From: Serratia silvae
GTDB taxonomy: Bacteria; Pseudomonadota; Gammaproteobacteria; Enterobacterales; Enterobacteriaceae
Direction: 5' to 3'
DNA length: 64,000 bases
Assembly: GCF_023282985.1 (NCBI RefSeq)
Contig: NZ_JAGQDC010000002.1
Span: forward strand, 186,001 to 250,000
The position numbers and the translations under genes were made by a program. Below the pieces are notes generated by a model, which saw only the letters and a program-made list of their open reading frames with translations, was not told the DNA's origin and did no database searches. Positions 10,477 to 19,672 of this stretch are shown here, one piece after another; the first letter of the stretch is position 1, and every line of letters starts with the position of its first letter.

Positions 10477-11209
10477 AGCCAAAAAGGCCGTGCTTTTGTT
10501 GGCTTGTTATCTCCTATTGCTGGGAGGAAACGCGCCAGCACGGGTATTACAGGCTTTTATACCCGCAGATATGAAGGTCGGTGGCTTTTCAGGTTCCCTG
10601 TGGCAGGGCAGTTTGCACCAGTTAAGCTGGCGTAACATTGTGCTGGCAAAACTAAACTGGCAGTTCACTTTATCCTCTTGGCTACCAGCCTTAAAGATTG
10701 AACTATGGGATCCGCAAGGCTTGCAGGGAGCCGGTATCCTGCGTGGTTGGCAGAATCTTCAACTGCATGAGTGGCAACTCTCTGTTCCTGCAGATGTTGT
10801 GCGGCAACAGTTGTCGTTGCCTTTGCCAATAACCGCCCAGGGAGAGCTGCAACTGCGGTTGCAACAAGGAGAATTCAGTTCCGCTGGTTGCCGGAGTCTT
10901 GGCGGCGGTGTTGCCAACTGGCAGCACGCACAGTTGGCGACCCCGTTGGGGGCGTTGGAACTGGCCAACGTGCAAGGCCAATTGAGCTGTGATGGAAGCG
11001 GGGCTCTGGTGTTGGTGTTGAAGCAAGACTCCTCTCATCTGAGCCTGACGGGGCGTGGCACCGTCGGATTTGACGGGCGCTATCAGTTCAACGGTCAGGT
11101 GCGACGAGGGCCGGTATTACCTGAGGCGATGAGGCCACTGATAAATCAGTTAGGCAGGGCCAACGATCAGGGGCAGATAGTCTGGCAGGTTCAGGGGCGG
11201 TTGCTTTAA
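10466..11209 (+). CDS. gspN: Type II secretion accessory protein GspN
   Basis: GspN is present only in some type II systems and is often dispensable; it is inner-membrane anchored with a large periplasmic part. The 247-residue protein has an N-terminal membrane segment near residues 6-22, then a beta-rich domain with the family-like pattern PADMKVGGFSGSLWQGS. The ATG at 10466 lies inside the end of gspM. Two cysteines in the periplasmic part could form a disulfide. Assignment rests on position and overall resemblance. Confidence 0.9.
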   Translation: MGAKAKKAVLLLACYLLLLGGNAPARVLQAFIPADMKVGGFSGSLWQGSLHQLSWRNIVLAKLNWQFTLSSWLPALKIELWDPQGLQGAGILRGWQNLQLHEWQLSVPADVVRQQLSLPLPITAQGELQLRLQQGEFSSAGCRSLGGGVANWQHAQLATPLGALELANVQGQLSCDGSGALVLVLKQDSSHLSLTGRGTVGFDGRYQFNGQVRRGPVLPEAMRPLINQLGRANDQGQIVWQVQGRLL

Positions 11210-11270
11210 ACGGCACTTGGCTGTCTTAAAAGGGTTGGGTAGGTACTTGACTGACTGTGGGGAGGTTTTT

Positions 11271-12113
11271 TTGAGTTTATTACTGGATTTTACTGTTGCA
11301 TTTCCCCTCCTCTGGCTGTGTGTCGTGGGGATATTTGGGGCCATAGTGGGTAGCTTTCTGAACGTGGTGATTTATCGATTACCGGTGATGCTGGAAAAGC
11401 AATGGCAGCGTGAGGCGCTCGTGCAACTGGCGCTGCCTTTACCTGAATCCATACCGCGCTTTGATCTGCTATTACCGCATTCCTGTTGCCCGCATTGCCA
11501 GCATCCTATTGCGGTCAGGGACAATATACCCCTGCTGAGTTTTCTGTTGTTAAAAGGTAAGACTCGTTGCTGTGGTGAGCGTATCCCAAGGCGCTATCCG
11601 CTGGTTGAGGTGGCAACGGCTATGATGTTTGTGCTGACGGCGCTTATATTCCCGCCAGGGTTCCCCTTGCTGGGCGCTTGGATATTGCTCTCCTTTTTGC
11701 TGACGCTGGCAGTGATTGACCATCACAGACAACTGTTGCCAGATGTGCTGACGTTGCCACTGCTGTGGATCGGACTTTTATTCAATATTCAGGGGCATTT
11801 TGCCTCGTTGGAACAGGCGACGATTGGCGCAGTGGCGGGTTATCTCTGCCTATGGAGCGTGTTCTGGCTATTCAAGCTGGCAACCGGTAAAGAGGCTCTC
11901 GGCTATGGTGATTTTAAATTACTGTCGGCGTTAGGCGCCTGGTTAGGTTGGCAAGCATTGCCACAGGTGATTTTGGTGGCTGCGGCCAGTGGGCTGCTGT
12001 TTACGCTGATACAGCGAGGGTTGGCGAAACAAGATCTTAATCAACCGTTAGCCTTTGGTCCATGGCTCGCCGTGTCGGGCGCGGTCAATATGTTTATCCC
12101 CTGGAGTTTTTAA
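11271..12113 (+). CDS. gspO: Prepilin peptidase / N-methyltransferase GspO
   Basis: GspO cleaves the leader of the pseudopilins (G/FTLLE) and methylates the new N-terminus. The 280-residue polytopic protein has GSFLNVVIYRLP near residue 27, and the two catalytic aspartates are seen as D150 in AVIDHHRQLLPD and D214 in GYGDFK. I prefer the TTG at 11271, preceded by the strong site GGGGAGG at 11259-11265; an upstream in-frame TTG at 11217 has no such site. Oddity: the zinc-site cysteines are CPHC (73-76) followed by adjacent C100-C101 in TRCCGERI rather than a second CxxC. It ends the operon. Confidence 0.94.
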   Translation: MSLLLDFTVAFPLLWLCVVGIFGAIVGSFLNVVIYRLPVMLEKQWQREALVQLALPLPESIPRFDLLLPHSCCPHCQHPIAVRDNIPLLSFLLLKGKTRCCGERIPRRYPLVEVATAMMFVLTALIFPPGFPLLGAWILLSFLLTLAVIDHHRQLLPDVLTLPLLWIGLLFNIQGHFASLEQATIGAVAGYLCLWSVFWLFKLATGKEALGYGDFKLLSALGAWLGWQALPQVILVAAASGLLFTLIQRGLAKQDLNQPLAFGPWLAVSGAVNMFIPWSF

Positions 12114-12121
12114 GCTGAAAA

Positions 12122-12150
12122 TAGCGCCTATATCTTGATTAGAGGCGCTA
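12122..12150. terminator. Hairpin between the convergent gsp and ape operons
   Basis: TAGCGCCT at 12122-12129 pairs perfectly with AGGCGCTA at 12143-12150. It lies between the ends of gspO and apeR, so it may stop transcription from both sides. There is no clear T-run on either strand, so it would be a weak intrinsic terminator at best. Confidence 0.45.
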
Positions 12151-12175
12151 GTCAGCGTACCCAGTTTAGGTTTGG

Positions 12176-13405
12176 TTATGCCCAGCGTTTGATAACAATC
12201 GAGGTGTTGATACCGCCAAAGGCAAAGTTATTGGTTTGCAGAAACTCGCAGTCGATATGACGAGCTTCTCCCATGATGTAATCAAGTGCGCCGCATTGTT
12301 CATCAGGGGTACGCAAATTTAGCGTCGGTGCGAACCAGCCTTCACGCATCATCTGCAGGCTCAACCAGGCTTCCAGTGCTCCACAAGCCCCCAAGGTGTG
12401 GCCGAAGTAACTTTTCAACGACGAGATCGGCACGCTATCACCGTAGATTGCGGCGGTTGCCTGGCTTTCGGCAATATCTCCCCGATCGGTGGCGGTTCCG
12501 TGGGCAGAAATATAGCCGATATCACTCGCTTGCAGACCGGCCATCCTCAACGACTGCTCCATGCAGATCTGCATGGTTTCACGTTGCGGCTGTGTGATAT
12601 GTGCCGCATCACAATTGGTGGCAAAGCTGACGATTTCCCCGTAGATGGTTGCGCCGCGTGCTTTCGCATGCTCCAGCTCTTCAAGGATCAGCGTACAAGC
12701 ACCTTCACCAATCACCAAACCATCGCGGTTCTGATCAAATGGGGAAGGGGTGGCACGCGGTTCATCATTACGTTGGCTGGTGGCAAATAACGTGTCGAAC
12801 ACGGCGGCCTCGGAAGGACACAGTTCTTCTGCCCCACCGGCAACCATCAGGGTCTGATAACCGTGGCGAATTGCCTCCCAGGCATAGCCAATGGCTTGGC
12901 TGCCTGAGGTACAGGCGCTGGATGTCGGGATCACACGCCCGCGCAGGCCGAAGAATAACCCGGTATTGACCGCGGTAGTATGAGGCATCATCTGCACATA
13001 GGTGGTGCCCGTGATGTTATTGGTGTGCTTCTCGGTCAGCATGGTGGCGAATTCGCTCACCGGGCCAGTACTGCCGGTGGATGAGCCATAAGCGATACCG
13101 GTCTGGCCGTTGGTTAGCACCGGGTTGCCAATAAGCCCGGCCTGCTCCAGAGCCAATTCCGTTGCGCGGGTCGACATTAGCGACACCCGCCCCATTGAGC
13201 GTATGCGCTTACGGGTATAGTGTTCTGGCAGCACGAAGTCATCGATTGGGGCGCCCAGCAGGGTGTGCAGGCCGTCATAGATTTGCCATTCAGGCATATG
13301 GCGTACGGCGTTTTTATAGGCCAGCAATTGAGCGGATACCGCCTGCCAGTTTTCACCGAAGGCGGTAATACCGCCCATACCTGTAATAACTACCCGACGA
13401 ATCAT
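12176..13405 (-). CDS. apeR: Aryl polyene 3-oxoacyl-ACP synthase (ApeR, KS)
   Basis: This is a FabF-like beta-ketoacyl-ACP synthase in the aryl polyene pathway. The 409-residue protein carries the full Cys-His-His triad: C165 in SSACTSGS, H302 in SAHGTATDRGD and H336 in YFGHTLGA. In the Xenorhabdus doucetiae pathway, as I recall it, ApeR is an accessory ketosynthase beside the ApeO/ApeC pair. It overlaps apeQ by four bases and is the last gene of the operon. Letters for the ape genes are assigned here by gene order and family. Confidence 0.92.
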   Translation of the reverse strand: MIRRVVITGMGGITAFGENWQAVSAQLLAYKNAVRHMPEWQIYDGLHTLLGAPIDDFVLPEHYTRKRIRSMGRVSLMSTRATELALEQAGLIGNPVLTNGQTGIAYGSSTGSTGPVSEFATMLTEKHTNNITGTTYVQMMPHTTAVNTGLFFGLRGRVIPTSSACTSGSQAIGYAWEAIRHGYQTLMVAGGAEELCPSEAAVFDTLFATSQRNDEPRATPSPFDQNRDGLVIGEGACTLILEELEHAKARGATIYGEIVSFATNCDAAHITQPQRETMQICMEQSLRMAGLQASDIGYISAHGTATDRGDIAESQATAAIYGDSVPISSLKSYFGHTLGACGALEAWLSLQMMREGWFAPTLNLRTPDEQCGALDYIMGEARHIDCEFLQTNNFAFGGINTSIVIKRWA

Positions 13406-14133
13406 TGCATCCCTCCGTTGATAGAAATGACCTGACGAGTCACGTAACCGGCTATATCTGACATCAAATAGCTGGCAAGCCCAGCGACTTCCTGCGCCTG
13501 GCCCATCCGTTTCATCGGGATCATCGACATAGCTTCCTTTAACGCTGCCTCTTCCATTTTTATCATGCCGGTATCGATCAGCCCAGGGGCAATGCAGTTG
13601 ACGGTGATCTTGCGTTTTGCCAGTTCGATCGCCAACGCTTTGGTTGCGCCAATAATCCCTGCCTTGGCCGCACTGTAGTTCACCTGGCCCCGATTCCCCA
13701 TGATGCCAGAAACGGAAGACAGTGTAAGGATGCGGCCACCTTGACGTTCGGCAATCATTGGCATGATGCAGGGCTGGATCACGTTGTAGAAACTGTCCAG
13801 GTTGGTGTGGATCACCTCATCCCAATCATCATCGCTCAATGCAGGGAAGGCGGCATCGCGTGCGATCCCGGCATTGCTGACGATGCCGTACCATGCCCCA
13901 TTCTCTGCCAGATCTTGCTCGAGGACCTCCCGGCACTGCTGACGATTGCTAATGTCGAAACAGAGCAGGCGGCCTTGTCCTCCGGCAGCGGTAATTGCGG
14001 CCAGCGTTTGTTGTGCGCCAGCTTCATCCTGGTGATAGTGTATCCCAACGATGAAACCGTCAGCGGCTAATTGGCTGGCAATAGCGCGTCCGATACCTTT
14101 GCTGGCTCCGGTGATGAGAATTGAACGACTCAT
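13402..14133 (-). CDS. apeQ: Aryl polyene 3-oxoacyl-ACP reductase (ApeQ, FabG-like)
   Basis: This NADPH-dependent short-chain dehydrogenase reduces the beta-keto group after each polyene extension. The 243-residue protein has the Rossmann motif TGASKGIG at residues 8-15, SNAG near 86-89 and the catalytic set S140, Y153, K157 (YSAAK). The length and motifs match FabG closely. It overlaps apeP and apeR by four bases on each side. Confidence 0.93.
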   Translation of the reverse strand: MSRSILITGASKGIGRAIASQLAADGFIVGIHYHQDEAGAQQTLAAITAAGGQGRLLCFDISNRQQCREVLEQDLAENGAWYGIVSNAGIARDAAFPALSDDDWDEVIHTNLDSFYNVIQPCIMPMIAERQGGRILTLSSVSGIMGNRGQVNYSAAKAGIIGATKALAIELAKRKITVNCIAPGLIDTGMIKMEEAALKEAMSMIPMKRMGQAQEVAGLASYLMSDIAGYVTRQVISINGGMQ

Positions 14134-14606
14134 GCAGTAGATCCCTGATTAAAAAGCATTGTTGATTCTTCTGGTGTGGGTTGAAAGGTATTGACGCGGC
14201 CTGTGGCCAGCGTGTCACCTTGCGCGCCAATAACACAGTCAAAACTCCCGAAACGGTCATCATGCATCAGCAGCTTGATTTGGATGTCTAGCATTGCATC
14301 TGCTGGTAGGTAACCCGCAGCACAGACCAATTCCCTGGCTCCAAGCACCATACCGAGGGCGATCCGCTGTTCTCCTCGCTGATGACGATGCCAACCGGAC
14401 CAAACGCCGATGGTTTGCGCCATCAATTCCAGTGCGTACCAACCAGGCAGCTCGCCTTGCACGTTGAGGAACGGCGCCAGCACGCTGTCGCTCCTGACCT
14501 CAACCCGGCAATGTGCACTGTCTTCCGTCACGCTGATCACCTCTGCCAACAGCAGCATTGGGGCGTCGTGTGGCAGATATTCCGCCGGTGATAAGTAATG
14601 GCTCAT
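14130..14606 (-). CDS. apeP: Aryl polyene 3-hydroxyacyl-ACP dehydratase subunit (ApeP)
   Basis: This is a 158-residue hotdog-fold protein that resembles FabZ/FabA dehydratases, starting with SPAEYLPHDAPMLLL, where the His-Pro/Asp region matches the entry of the family. In the characterised pathway ApeP and ApeI act together as a heterodimeric dehydratase, neither being a normal stand-alone FabZ. The apeI gene is present at 21378-21728, so both halves exist here. The start overlaps the apeO stop by four bases. Confidence 0.85.
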   Translation of the reverse strand: MSHYLSPAEYLPHDAPMLLLAEVISVTEDSAHCRVEVRSDSVLAPFLNVQGELPGWYALELMAQTIGVWSGWHRHQRGEQRIALGMVLGARELVCAAGYLPADAMLDIQIKLLMHDDRFGSFDCVIGAQGDTLATGRVNTFQPTPEESTMLFNQGSTA

Positions 14607-15781
14607 GCCATCCTCCCCAGCAGGATGCTGGCGTTATTACCGCCAAAGGCGAAAGAGTTAGACAGAATGACCGGCCGCATCAGCGGTTCAGCCGCATGCA
14701 GTAAACCACAAGGCGGTAATGTCGGATCCGCCGGAGAACGGCTGAAGTCCTGCGCTGGCAGTGGCAAGTCGTAGAGCAGAATAAGTGCGCTGAGAGCCGC
14801 CTCGGTGATGCCCGCAGCCCCCAGGGTATGCCCGGTTAAATGTTTGGTGGAGCTGCAGGGCACGCTTTCACCGAACAGATCGTGAACCACTTTGGATTCG
14901 ATCTGATCGTTGAGCAAGGTGGCAGTTCCATGCAGGTTGATGTAACCCACCTCTTCGGGGTTAAGCCCAGCGTCTTGCAATGCCTGTTCGATGGCTCGCA
15001 AGGCACCGGCACCCTGCGGATGTGGTGCCGAAATATGGTATGCATCGCTTGACTCACCCACACCCAGTAGCGCGATGGGGTGCGGCTCGCGGGTCAGTAC
15101 CATCAGTGCGGCTCCTTCACCAATGGTGATCCCACAGCGGTCGCGGCCAAACGGTTGGCAAAGCGTAGTGGAAAGAGACTCTAGGCTATTAAATCCGTTG
15201 ATAGGCATACGGCTTAAGGTATCGGCACCGCCAACAATCGCGATATCCGCCAGGCCAGCTTCAATAAGACGGCGCCCGCTGATGATCGCGCGGGCACTGG
15301 AAGAACACGCGGTGGAAAGAGTAAACGCAGGGCCATTCAGGCCCAACCAAGCGGCGAGGAAGCGTGACGGGTCGCCCAGCTCCTGCTGTGGATATTGCCA
15401 GCTCGGGCTCGCTTCATGGTTAGTGATATGGCTAACATGTCGATCGCCTTCATCCAGCCCAGAGGTGCTGGTACCGAGCACTACGGCGATGCGGTCGGCA
15501 CCAAAGCGAAGCAGCGCGTCATCTACCACGGGCTGAATTTGCGACAGAGTGGCTAATAATAATTGGTTATTGCGGCTGCGATGTGCGGCAAAACTGTCTG
15601 GAATAGCGGGTAATTCACCGTCGACGCCGCCTAATACCGTGTCCTGTTGGTTCTGTAACCAATGCTCACGCTTGCGCATGCCGGGCGCTGTTCCTTGGGT
15701 TAGATTGGCTGCAATCTCTTCTGTCGATTGGCCCAAAGCGTTAATCATGCCGATAGCAGAAATGTAAATCATATCAGTCAT
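14603..15781 (-). CDS. apeO: Aryl polyene 3-oxoacyl-ACP synthase (ApeO, KS)
   Basis: This is the main chain-extending ketosynthase of the polyene pathway, which works with the chain-length-factor-like ApeC. With the ATG at 15781 the protein has 392 residues and a complete triad: C159 in STACSSSAR, H284 in NLHGTAT and H318 in LTGHTLGAAG. The ATG at 15772, one base past the apeN stop, would give a more typical N-terminus (MIYISAIG) and is an equally plausible start. Longer in-frame starts lie deep inside apeN and are unlikely. Confidence 0.9.
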   Translation of the reverse strand: MTDMIYISAIGMINALGQSTEEIAANLTQGTAPGMRKREHWLQNQQDTVLGGVDGELPAIPDSFAAHRSRNNQLLLATLSQIQPVVDDALLRFGADRIAVVLGTSTSGLDEGDRHVSHITNHEASPSWQYPQQELGDPSRFLAAWLGLNGPAFTLSTACSSSARAIISGRRLIEAGLADIAIVGGADTLSRMPINGFNSLESLSTTLCQPFGRDRCGITIGEGAALMVLTREPHPIALLGVGESSDAYHISAPHPQGAGALRAIEQALQDAGLNPEEVGYINLHGTATLLNDQIESKVVHDLFGESVPCSSTKHLTGHTLGAAGITEAALSALILLYDLPLPAQDFSRSPADPTLPPCGLLHAAEPLMRPVILSNSFAFGGNNASILLGRMA

Positions 15782-16361
15782 CCAGATATTGAATGGTGAT
15801 GTGGTATTTAAACGCGTGTTGCTCAATGCTGATAGGTTCACGTCGATCTTTACGTTGCAGGTACGTGATCTCCGTTATCAGTTTGCCGCCCGCGTTGCGT
15901 AATTCTCGTTTGTCGCCCTTATCGATTAGCGTCCAGCCCTGCGGCAACCGATCTTGCCAGGCGGTAATCGGCCAGTGGCCGAGCATCACATCGGCCAATA
16001 CCTGACTGGCTGGCGGCAGTTGTGGCACCACGATCGACTGCTCGGTATGAATGCCTTTATCGTCATAGGTAACGAGAAATAAGCGGATACCTAACGAAGA
16101 CAGCCCGGCCAAGGTGAGTGCATTGCTATCCGCATTTAGAATGACCAACAACGATTGGGTTTTGCCGTTAAAGCTGCCGGTCAATAATTGCTGGGACTGG
16201 ATATTCTCAGTGATACCAGGAGCCGGTAGCGTGACGCGTACGCCGGGTTCAAGCCAGGCTTGCGGGTGGGAGCCATCCTCATTATGCGATGAGTGGCTAC
16301 AGCCGGTAATCAATAGCACGGCCAACAGGGGAACCGCGCGCCAGAAGTCGCAATTTGTCAT
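15774..16361 (-). CDS. apeN: Aryl polyene locus lipoprotein (ApeN, DUF3261-like)
   Basis: This is a predicted lipoprotein of 195 residues with lipobox LLITGC (Cys at about residue 21), followed by an acidic/His-rich linker. It lies in the export segment of the operon between the MMPL exporter and the apeO ketosynthase, so it probably takes part in moving the aryl polyene lipid to the outer membrane. The family is the DUF3261 group as I recall it; the biochemical role is not known. It overlaps apeM by four bases. Confidence 0.8.
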   Translation of the reverse strand: MTNCDFWRAVPLLAVLLITGCSHSSHNEDGSHPQAWLEPGVRVTLPAPGITENIQSQQLLTGSFNGKTQSLLVILNADSNALTLAGLSSLGIRLFLVTYDDKGIHTEQSIVVPQLPPASQVLADVMLGHWPITAWQDRLPQGWTLIDKGDKRELRNAGGKLITEITYLQRKDRREPISIEQHAFKYHITIQYLDD

Positions 16362-18679
16362 TTTTTTCTCTGCTTACGGTCAGGCATGGCGAGTGGGGAG
16401 AGCAAGAAAGCGGTAAAGATCCCACTGACCAGTACAATCCCAAAACTGCTGATAGCTTGAGTGCTGCTAAAGACCAGCATGCCCAGGGTTAACAACGTTG
16501 TCATCATTGCCAGCGCGATCGCCAACAACGATGTCAGTGGTGTGCCGCGTGGATTGCTAAAGAACAGCGTATAGTTAATGCCGATCCCCAGCACCAGTAC
16601 CAGCGCCAGTAGCGAAAATAGGTTCACCGCATGTCCGCTAAAGGATAGGGTGGCCAGTCCGATGCTCAGCGACAACAGCGAAGGCACCAGGCTGATTAAT
16701 CCCTTACGCCAACCGAGACGGAACACTGCACTGCAAGCGATCACCGCCAGTGCGACCAGCAGCAGGCCGGTAAGTATGGTGCGATAGAGGGCGAATAATT
16801 CGTTGAATGTACTCTTGCGATCTACCCACACTACGCCCGGTTGTTTTTCCGCTAGTGTGCTCAAAGCCGTGCTGTCGTTAACGTCTTCTACAGGTACCAG
16901 CACGCCGCTTTTGCCATTGGGCAACGTCAACCACATTAAGCGCCAACCTTCGCTGGCTGGACTGTTGAGCCAATCCTCCAACGTTGCAGGTGTGGTTTGC
17001 AGATCGGGTGTGACGTCCGTTAACCCTGTATTTTGCAATGCACGAATGACTGTAGGAGCGGCTCCCTGCAACAGGGCGAGATCCTGTCTCTGGCGTGCGA
17101 GCGAGTTTAACGGGATCGTGCGAAAAGCGCTGATAACACCCGTCTGACGGGCCTGTTCCAGTGCCGGCGTGAAGCCTTCAAGCCGCTCCAGGGTTTGCTG
17201 AGGAGTGTTGCCGTAGACCACAAACCATTTTTGATCGACGCTTTGCCCGGTGAGCTGTGTAATGGTTTTTTCCTGCGCCAGGATATCCTGCGGCAGCGCC
17301 TGTAACTGGGCAATATCATCATCGACGCGTAATGTCGCTATCCCCGCAAGAGAAACCAAAGCCAATACGACAGGTAGCCCCAGCGACAGTTTGCGGCTAT
17401 GCCGCCAGGCCGCAAGCCAGCGCAGTAAGGAGAGCGCGGCAGGAATAGGGCGTACCGGTAAATTGCGACATAACCACGGATGCCAAAAGATCACCGTAAG
17501 GCATGAGGCGCTCAGGCCCACAGCGGCAAACACCGCCATTTGCCGGATCCCAGGGAAGGGCGCAAGCATCATGATCAGATATGCCGCGACGGTAGTCAGC
17601 AACGCCAATAATAGAGCATTGCGCACTTTGAGCAGACTTTGCCATGGCGATATTTCGTTACCGTGCACCATGCGTTCAGTGAGGTAGTAAAGCGTGTAGT
17701 CGGCAGAGATCCCAATGATGCTCATGCTCATCACCAGTGTCATCAGGTGAAGCTCACCGAAGAGCAGCAACGTAGCCGCTGTTCCGGCCAGTGCGCCGAT
17801 GCCAACGGAAATCAGGCACAGCAGCAGCGGGCGCAGCGAACGGAAAACTACCACGATCAGCAATATTACGCCCAGGATGGTGGCGACCCCCAGCGTAGAT
17901 ATGTCCTGTTTTGCCTGTTGGCTGGCATAATCACTGTAAAACAGCGTCCCACGCGAGAGGAGCTTGGCCTGGGGATAACGTGATGTAAGTTGCTCCTCCA
18001 GCGCGGCGAGCGTAGTGACGACGCGGTGGGTTTGTTGCATATCAAATGACGATCCCGTCAATTCGCCATGCAGAAAATACCAGTAGTTCCCCAGTTCATC
18101 TTGAGTAACCAACCAGCCGTCCATCAGCCGCAAACGCTGGCTGCTCTGGGCCAGAGCCAGCTGTGAGCCGCGCATCAACATTAGCGGATCGTTGCGTAAC
18201 TCTTTGCCGCTGACGCCAGAGAATGCCGAATAGAGCTGGGATAGGATCCACTGTGCCTGGGCTTCGCCACCGTTTTGCAGGCGTTCACGCGTTGCGCTGT
18301 CGATCAGACCATTACGATGCTGCCAGAAAAAATCGCCCCAGGCTTGCTGGTCTGCGGCGCCCATCGGGCCTTTCACCGTTTCTGCTATCCCGGATTTTTG
18401 CAACTGGGTGAGCCAGTATTGCGCTACCTGCGGGTCTGCCTGTTTACCGGGGCTGACCAGCCAGACCAACTGCTTGTCCAGGCGCTGCATAAAACCATCG
18501 TTCAGCGCGGGAGGAATGGCACCCAATGCCTGCTTGGGCAACATCGCCAACACGCTGCTATTGATCCGGGCCTGTGGCAATAGGGCAAGCAGCACGCCAG
18601 CTAATATCAGGCATGTGGCTCCCCATAACAGCGCGAGGCGCTTGGCATTAGTAGGCGGCAAAACGTTGTCGCTCTTCAT
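16358..18679 (-). CDS. apeM: Aryl polyene MMPL/RND-family exporter (ApeM)
   Basis: This is a large inner-membrane transporter of 773 residues with about 12 membrane helices in two halves, each preceded by a large periplasmic loop, the layout of MMPL proteins. The first half contains SMSIIGISADYTLYYL and the second LVLGIGINYTLFF, which are the repeated core helices with an acidic or polar residue. It is expected to export the aryl polyene lipid from the inner membrane together with ApeL and ApeN. Its first 32 bases overlap the end of apeL. Confidence 0.88.
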   Translation of the reverse strand: MKSDNVLPPTNAKRLALLWGATCLILAGVLLALLPQARINSSVLAMLPKQALGAIPPALNDGFMQRLDKQLVWLVSPGKQADPQVAQYWLTQLQKSGIAETVKGPMGAADQQAWGDFFWQHRNGLIDSATRERLQNGGEAQAQWILSQLYSAFSGVSGKELRNDPLMLMRGSQLALAQSSQRLRLMDGWLVTQDELGNYWYFLHGELTGSSFDMQQTHRVVTTLAALEEQLTSRYPQAKLLSRGTLFYSDYASQQAKQDISTLGVATILGVILLIVVVFRSLRPLLLCLISVGIGALAGTAATLLLFGELHLMTLVMSMSIIGISADYTLYYLTERMVHGNEISPWQSLLKVRNALLLALLTTVAAYLIMMLAPFPGIRQMAVFAAVGLSASCLTVIFWHPWLCRNLPVRPIPAALSLLRWLAAWRHSRKLSLGLPVVLALVSLAGIATLRVDDDIAQLQALPQDILAQEKTITQLTGQSVDQKWFVVYGNTPQQTLERLEGFTPALEQARQTGVISAFRTIPLNSLARQRQDLALLQGAAPTVIRALQNTGLTDVTPDLQTTPATLEDWLNSPASEGWRLMWLTLPNGKSGVLVPVEDVNDSTALSTLAEKQPGVVWVDRKSTFNELFALYRTILTGLLLVALAVIACSAVFRLGWRKGLISLVPSLLSLSIGLATLSFSGHAVNLFSLLALVLVLGIGINYTLFFSNPRGTPLTSLLAIALAMMTTLLTLGMLVFSSTQAISSFGIVLVSGIFTAFLLSPLAMPDRKQRKK

Positions 18680-19253
18680 CGGTCAAAGCTGCGGGTAGCA
18701 GCCGGTGTTGAGAGAAAGTGATTTCAGTCACATCGCCCTGTTTATCGTTTAAATGGATGGTTTCCAGATAGGTTTGTCCACTCAGCACTATAGTGGCAAA
18801 AATTCGATCCAGAGGGGTGGTCTGTGGGGTTAAGGATAGCGTCCAGCGACTCTCACCTTGCTCCTGGAAATCAATGCGGAAGTTTTTCTCCAGCACCTGA
18901 CGATCGGCCTGGAATAGCGCACGCAGCAGATGATTGAACTGAAACATCTGCGGGTTGTTTTGTGCGGTAATAACCTGCGGTTGCTGGTTATTGATGATTT
19001 GCACCATCCGTGAGTCGTTGAGCATCAACGTCATGGCAAAGGGGGTTTGCTGCTGCCACAGTAAACCCTGATCGCGGGCGATCACCATTTCGCCTTGAGA
19101 ACGCAGTGGCTGTGGCAGATCTTTAATGGTTCGAGCCTGGGCAAAATGGGCTCGCACTACCGGTTGTTCGGTAAAACGCTGCTGTAATTCATCCAACGTG
19201 ATGGCATTGACCCATGGACTGATCAGCAGGAACAGCAGAGGCCAGGCTTTCAT
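18648..19253 (-). CDS. apeL: Aryl polyene LolA-like outer-membrane carrier (ApeL)
   Basis: This is a periplasmic protein of 201 residues with a signal peptide (MKAWPLLFLLISPWVNA) and a LolA-like body beginning ITLDELQQRFTEQP. LolA carries lipoproteins across the periplasm; this homologue probably carries the aryl polyene lipid after ApeM. I chose the ATG at 19253, which overlaps the apeK stop in ATGA; a 16-residue longer frame has no signal-like beginning. Confidence 0.85.
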   Translation of the reverse strand: MKAWPLLFLLISPWVNAITLDELQQRFTEQPVVRAHFAQARTIKDLPQPLRSQGEMVIARDQGLLWQQQTPFAMTLMLNDSRMVQIINNQQPQVITAQNNPQMFQFNHLLRALFQADRQVLEKNFRIDFQEQGESRWTLSLTPQTTPLDRIFATIVLSGQTYLETIHLNDKQGDVTEITFSQHRLLPAALTDEERQRFAAY

Positions 19254-19672
19254 GGCTGCACCCCCAGGCGTTCGAACAGTATGTCCGGGCAGACAAAGCA
19301 CATCTCACGGCTTTTTTCCTCTACCGCTACCTGGATGGTGTAACCGGTTGTGGTGCGTTTGCCGCTGTCGGCGTCAAAAATCTGGTAGGCAATGCGCAGG
19401 CGATTTTCGTATTCTTCCAGCGTGGCGCGGACGCGAATACGCTGTTCAAAGGTCAGCGTATCGCGGTATTTCACGCGGGTATCCACCACTGGCCAAACAT
19501 ACCCCGACTCTTTCATCTGCCGATAGCCGTAGTTGAATTGGTTCAGCAGGGCTTCGCGGGCAATTTCAAAGTAACGGAAATAATTGCCGTGCCACACGAC
19601 TCCCATCATATCAATATCATGAAAGGGAATGGTCAGTTCTATCTCGCTGGTGAAACAGGGATCGTTTAGCAC
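19250..19672 (-). CDS. apeK: Aryl polyene acyl-ACP/CoA thioesterase (ApeK)
   Basis: This is a 140-residue hotdog thioesterase of the 4-hydroxybenzoyl-CoA/YbgC type. The motif FHDIDMMGVVWHGNYFRYFE at residues 17-36 contains the catalytic Asp and the usual VxHGNYxRYFE core. It probably releases finished or stalled acyl chains from the carrier proteins. The start overlaps apeJ by seven bases. Confidence 0.87.
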   Translation of the reverse strand: MLNDPCFTSEIELTIPFHDIDMMGVVWHGNYFRYFEIAREALLNQFNYGYRQMKESGYVWPVVDTRVKYRDTLTFEQRIRVRATLEEYENRLRIAYQIFDADSGKRTTTGYTIQVAVEEKSREMCFVCPDILFERLGVQP

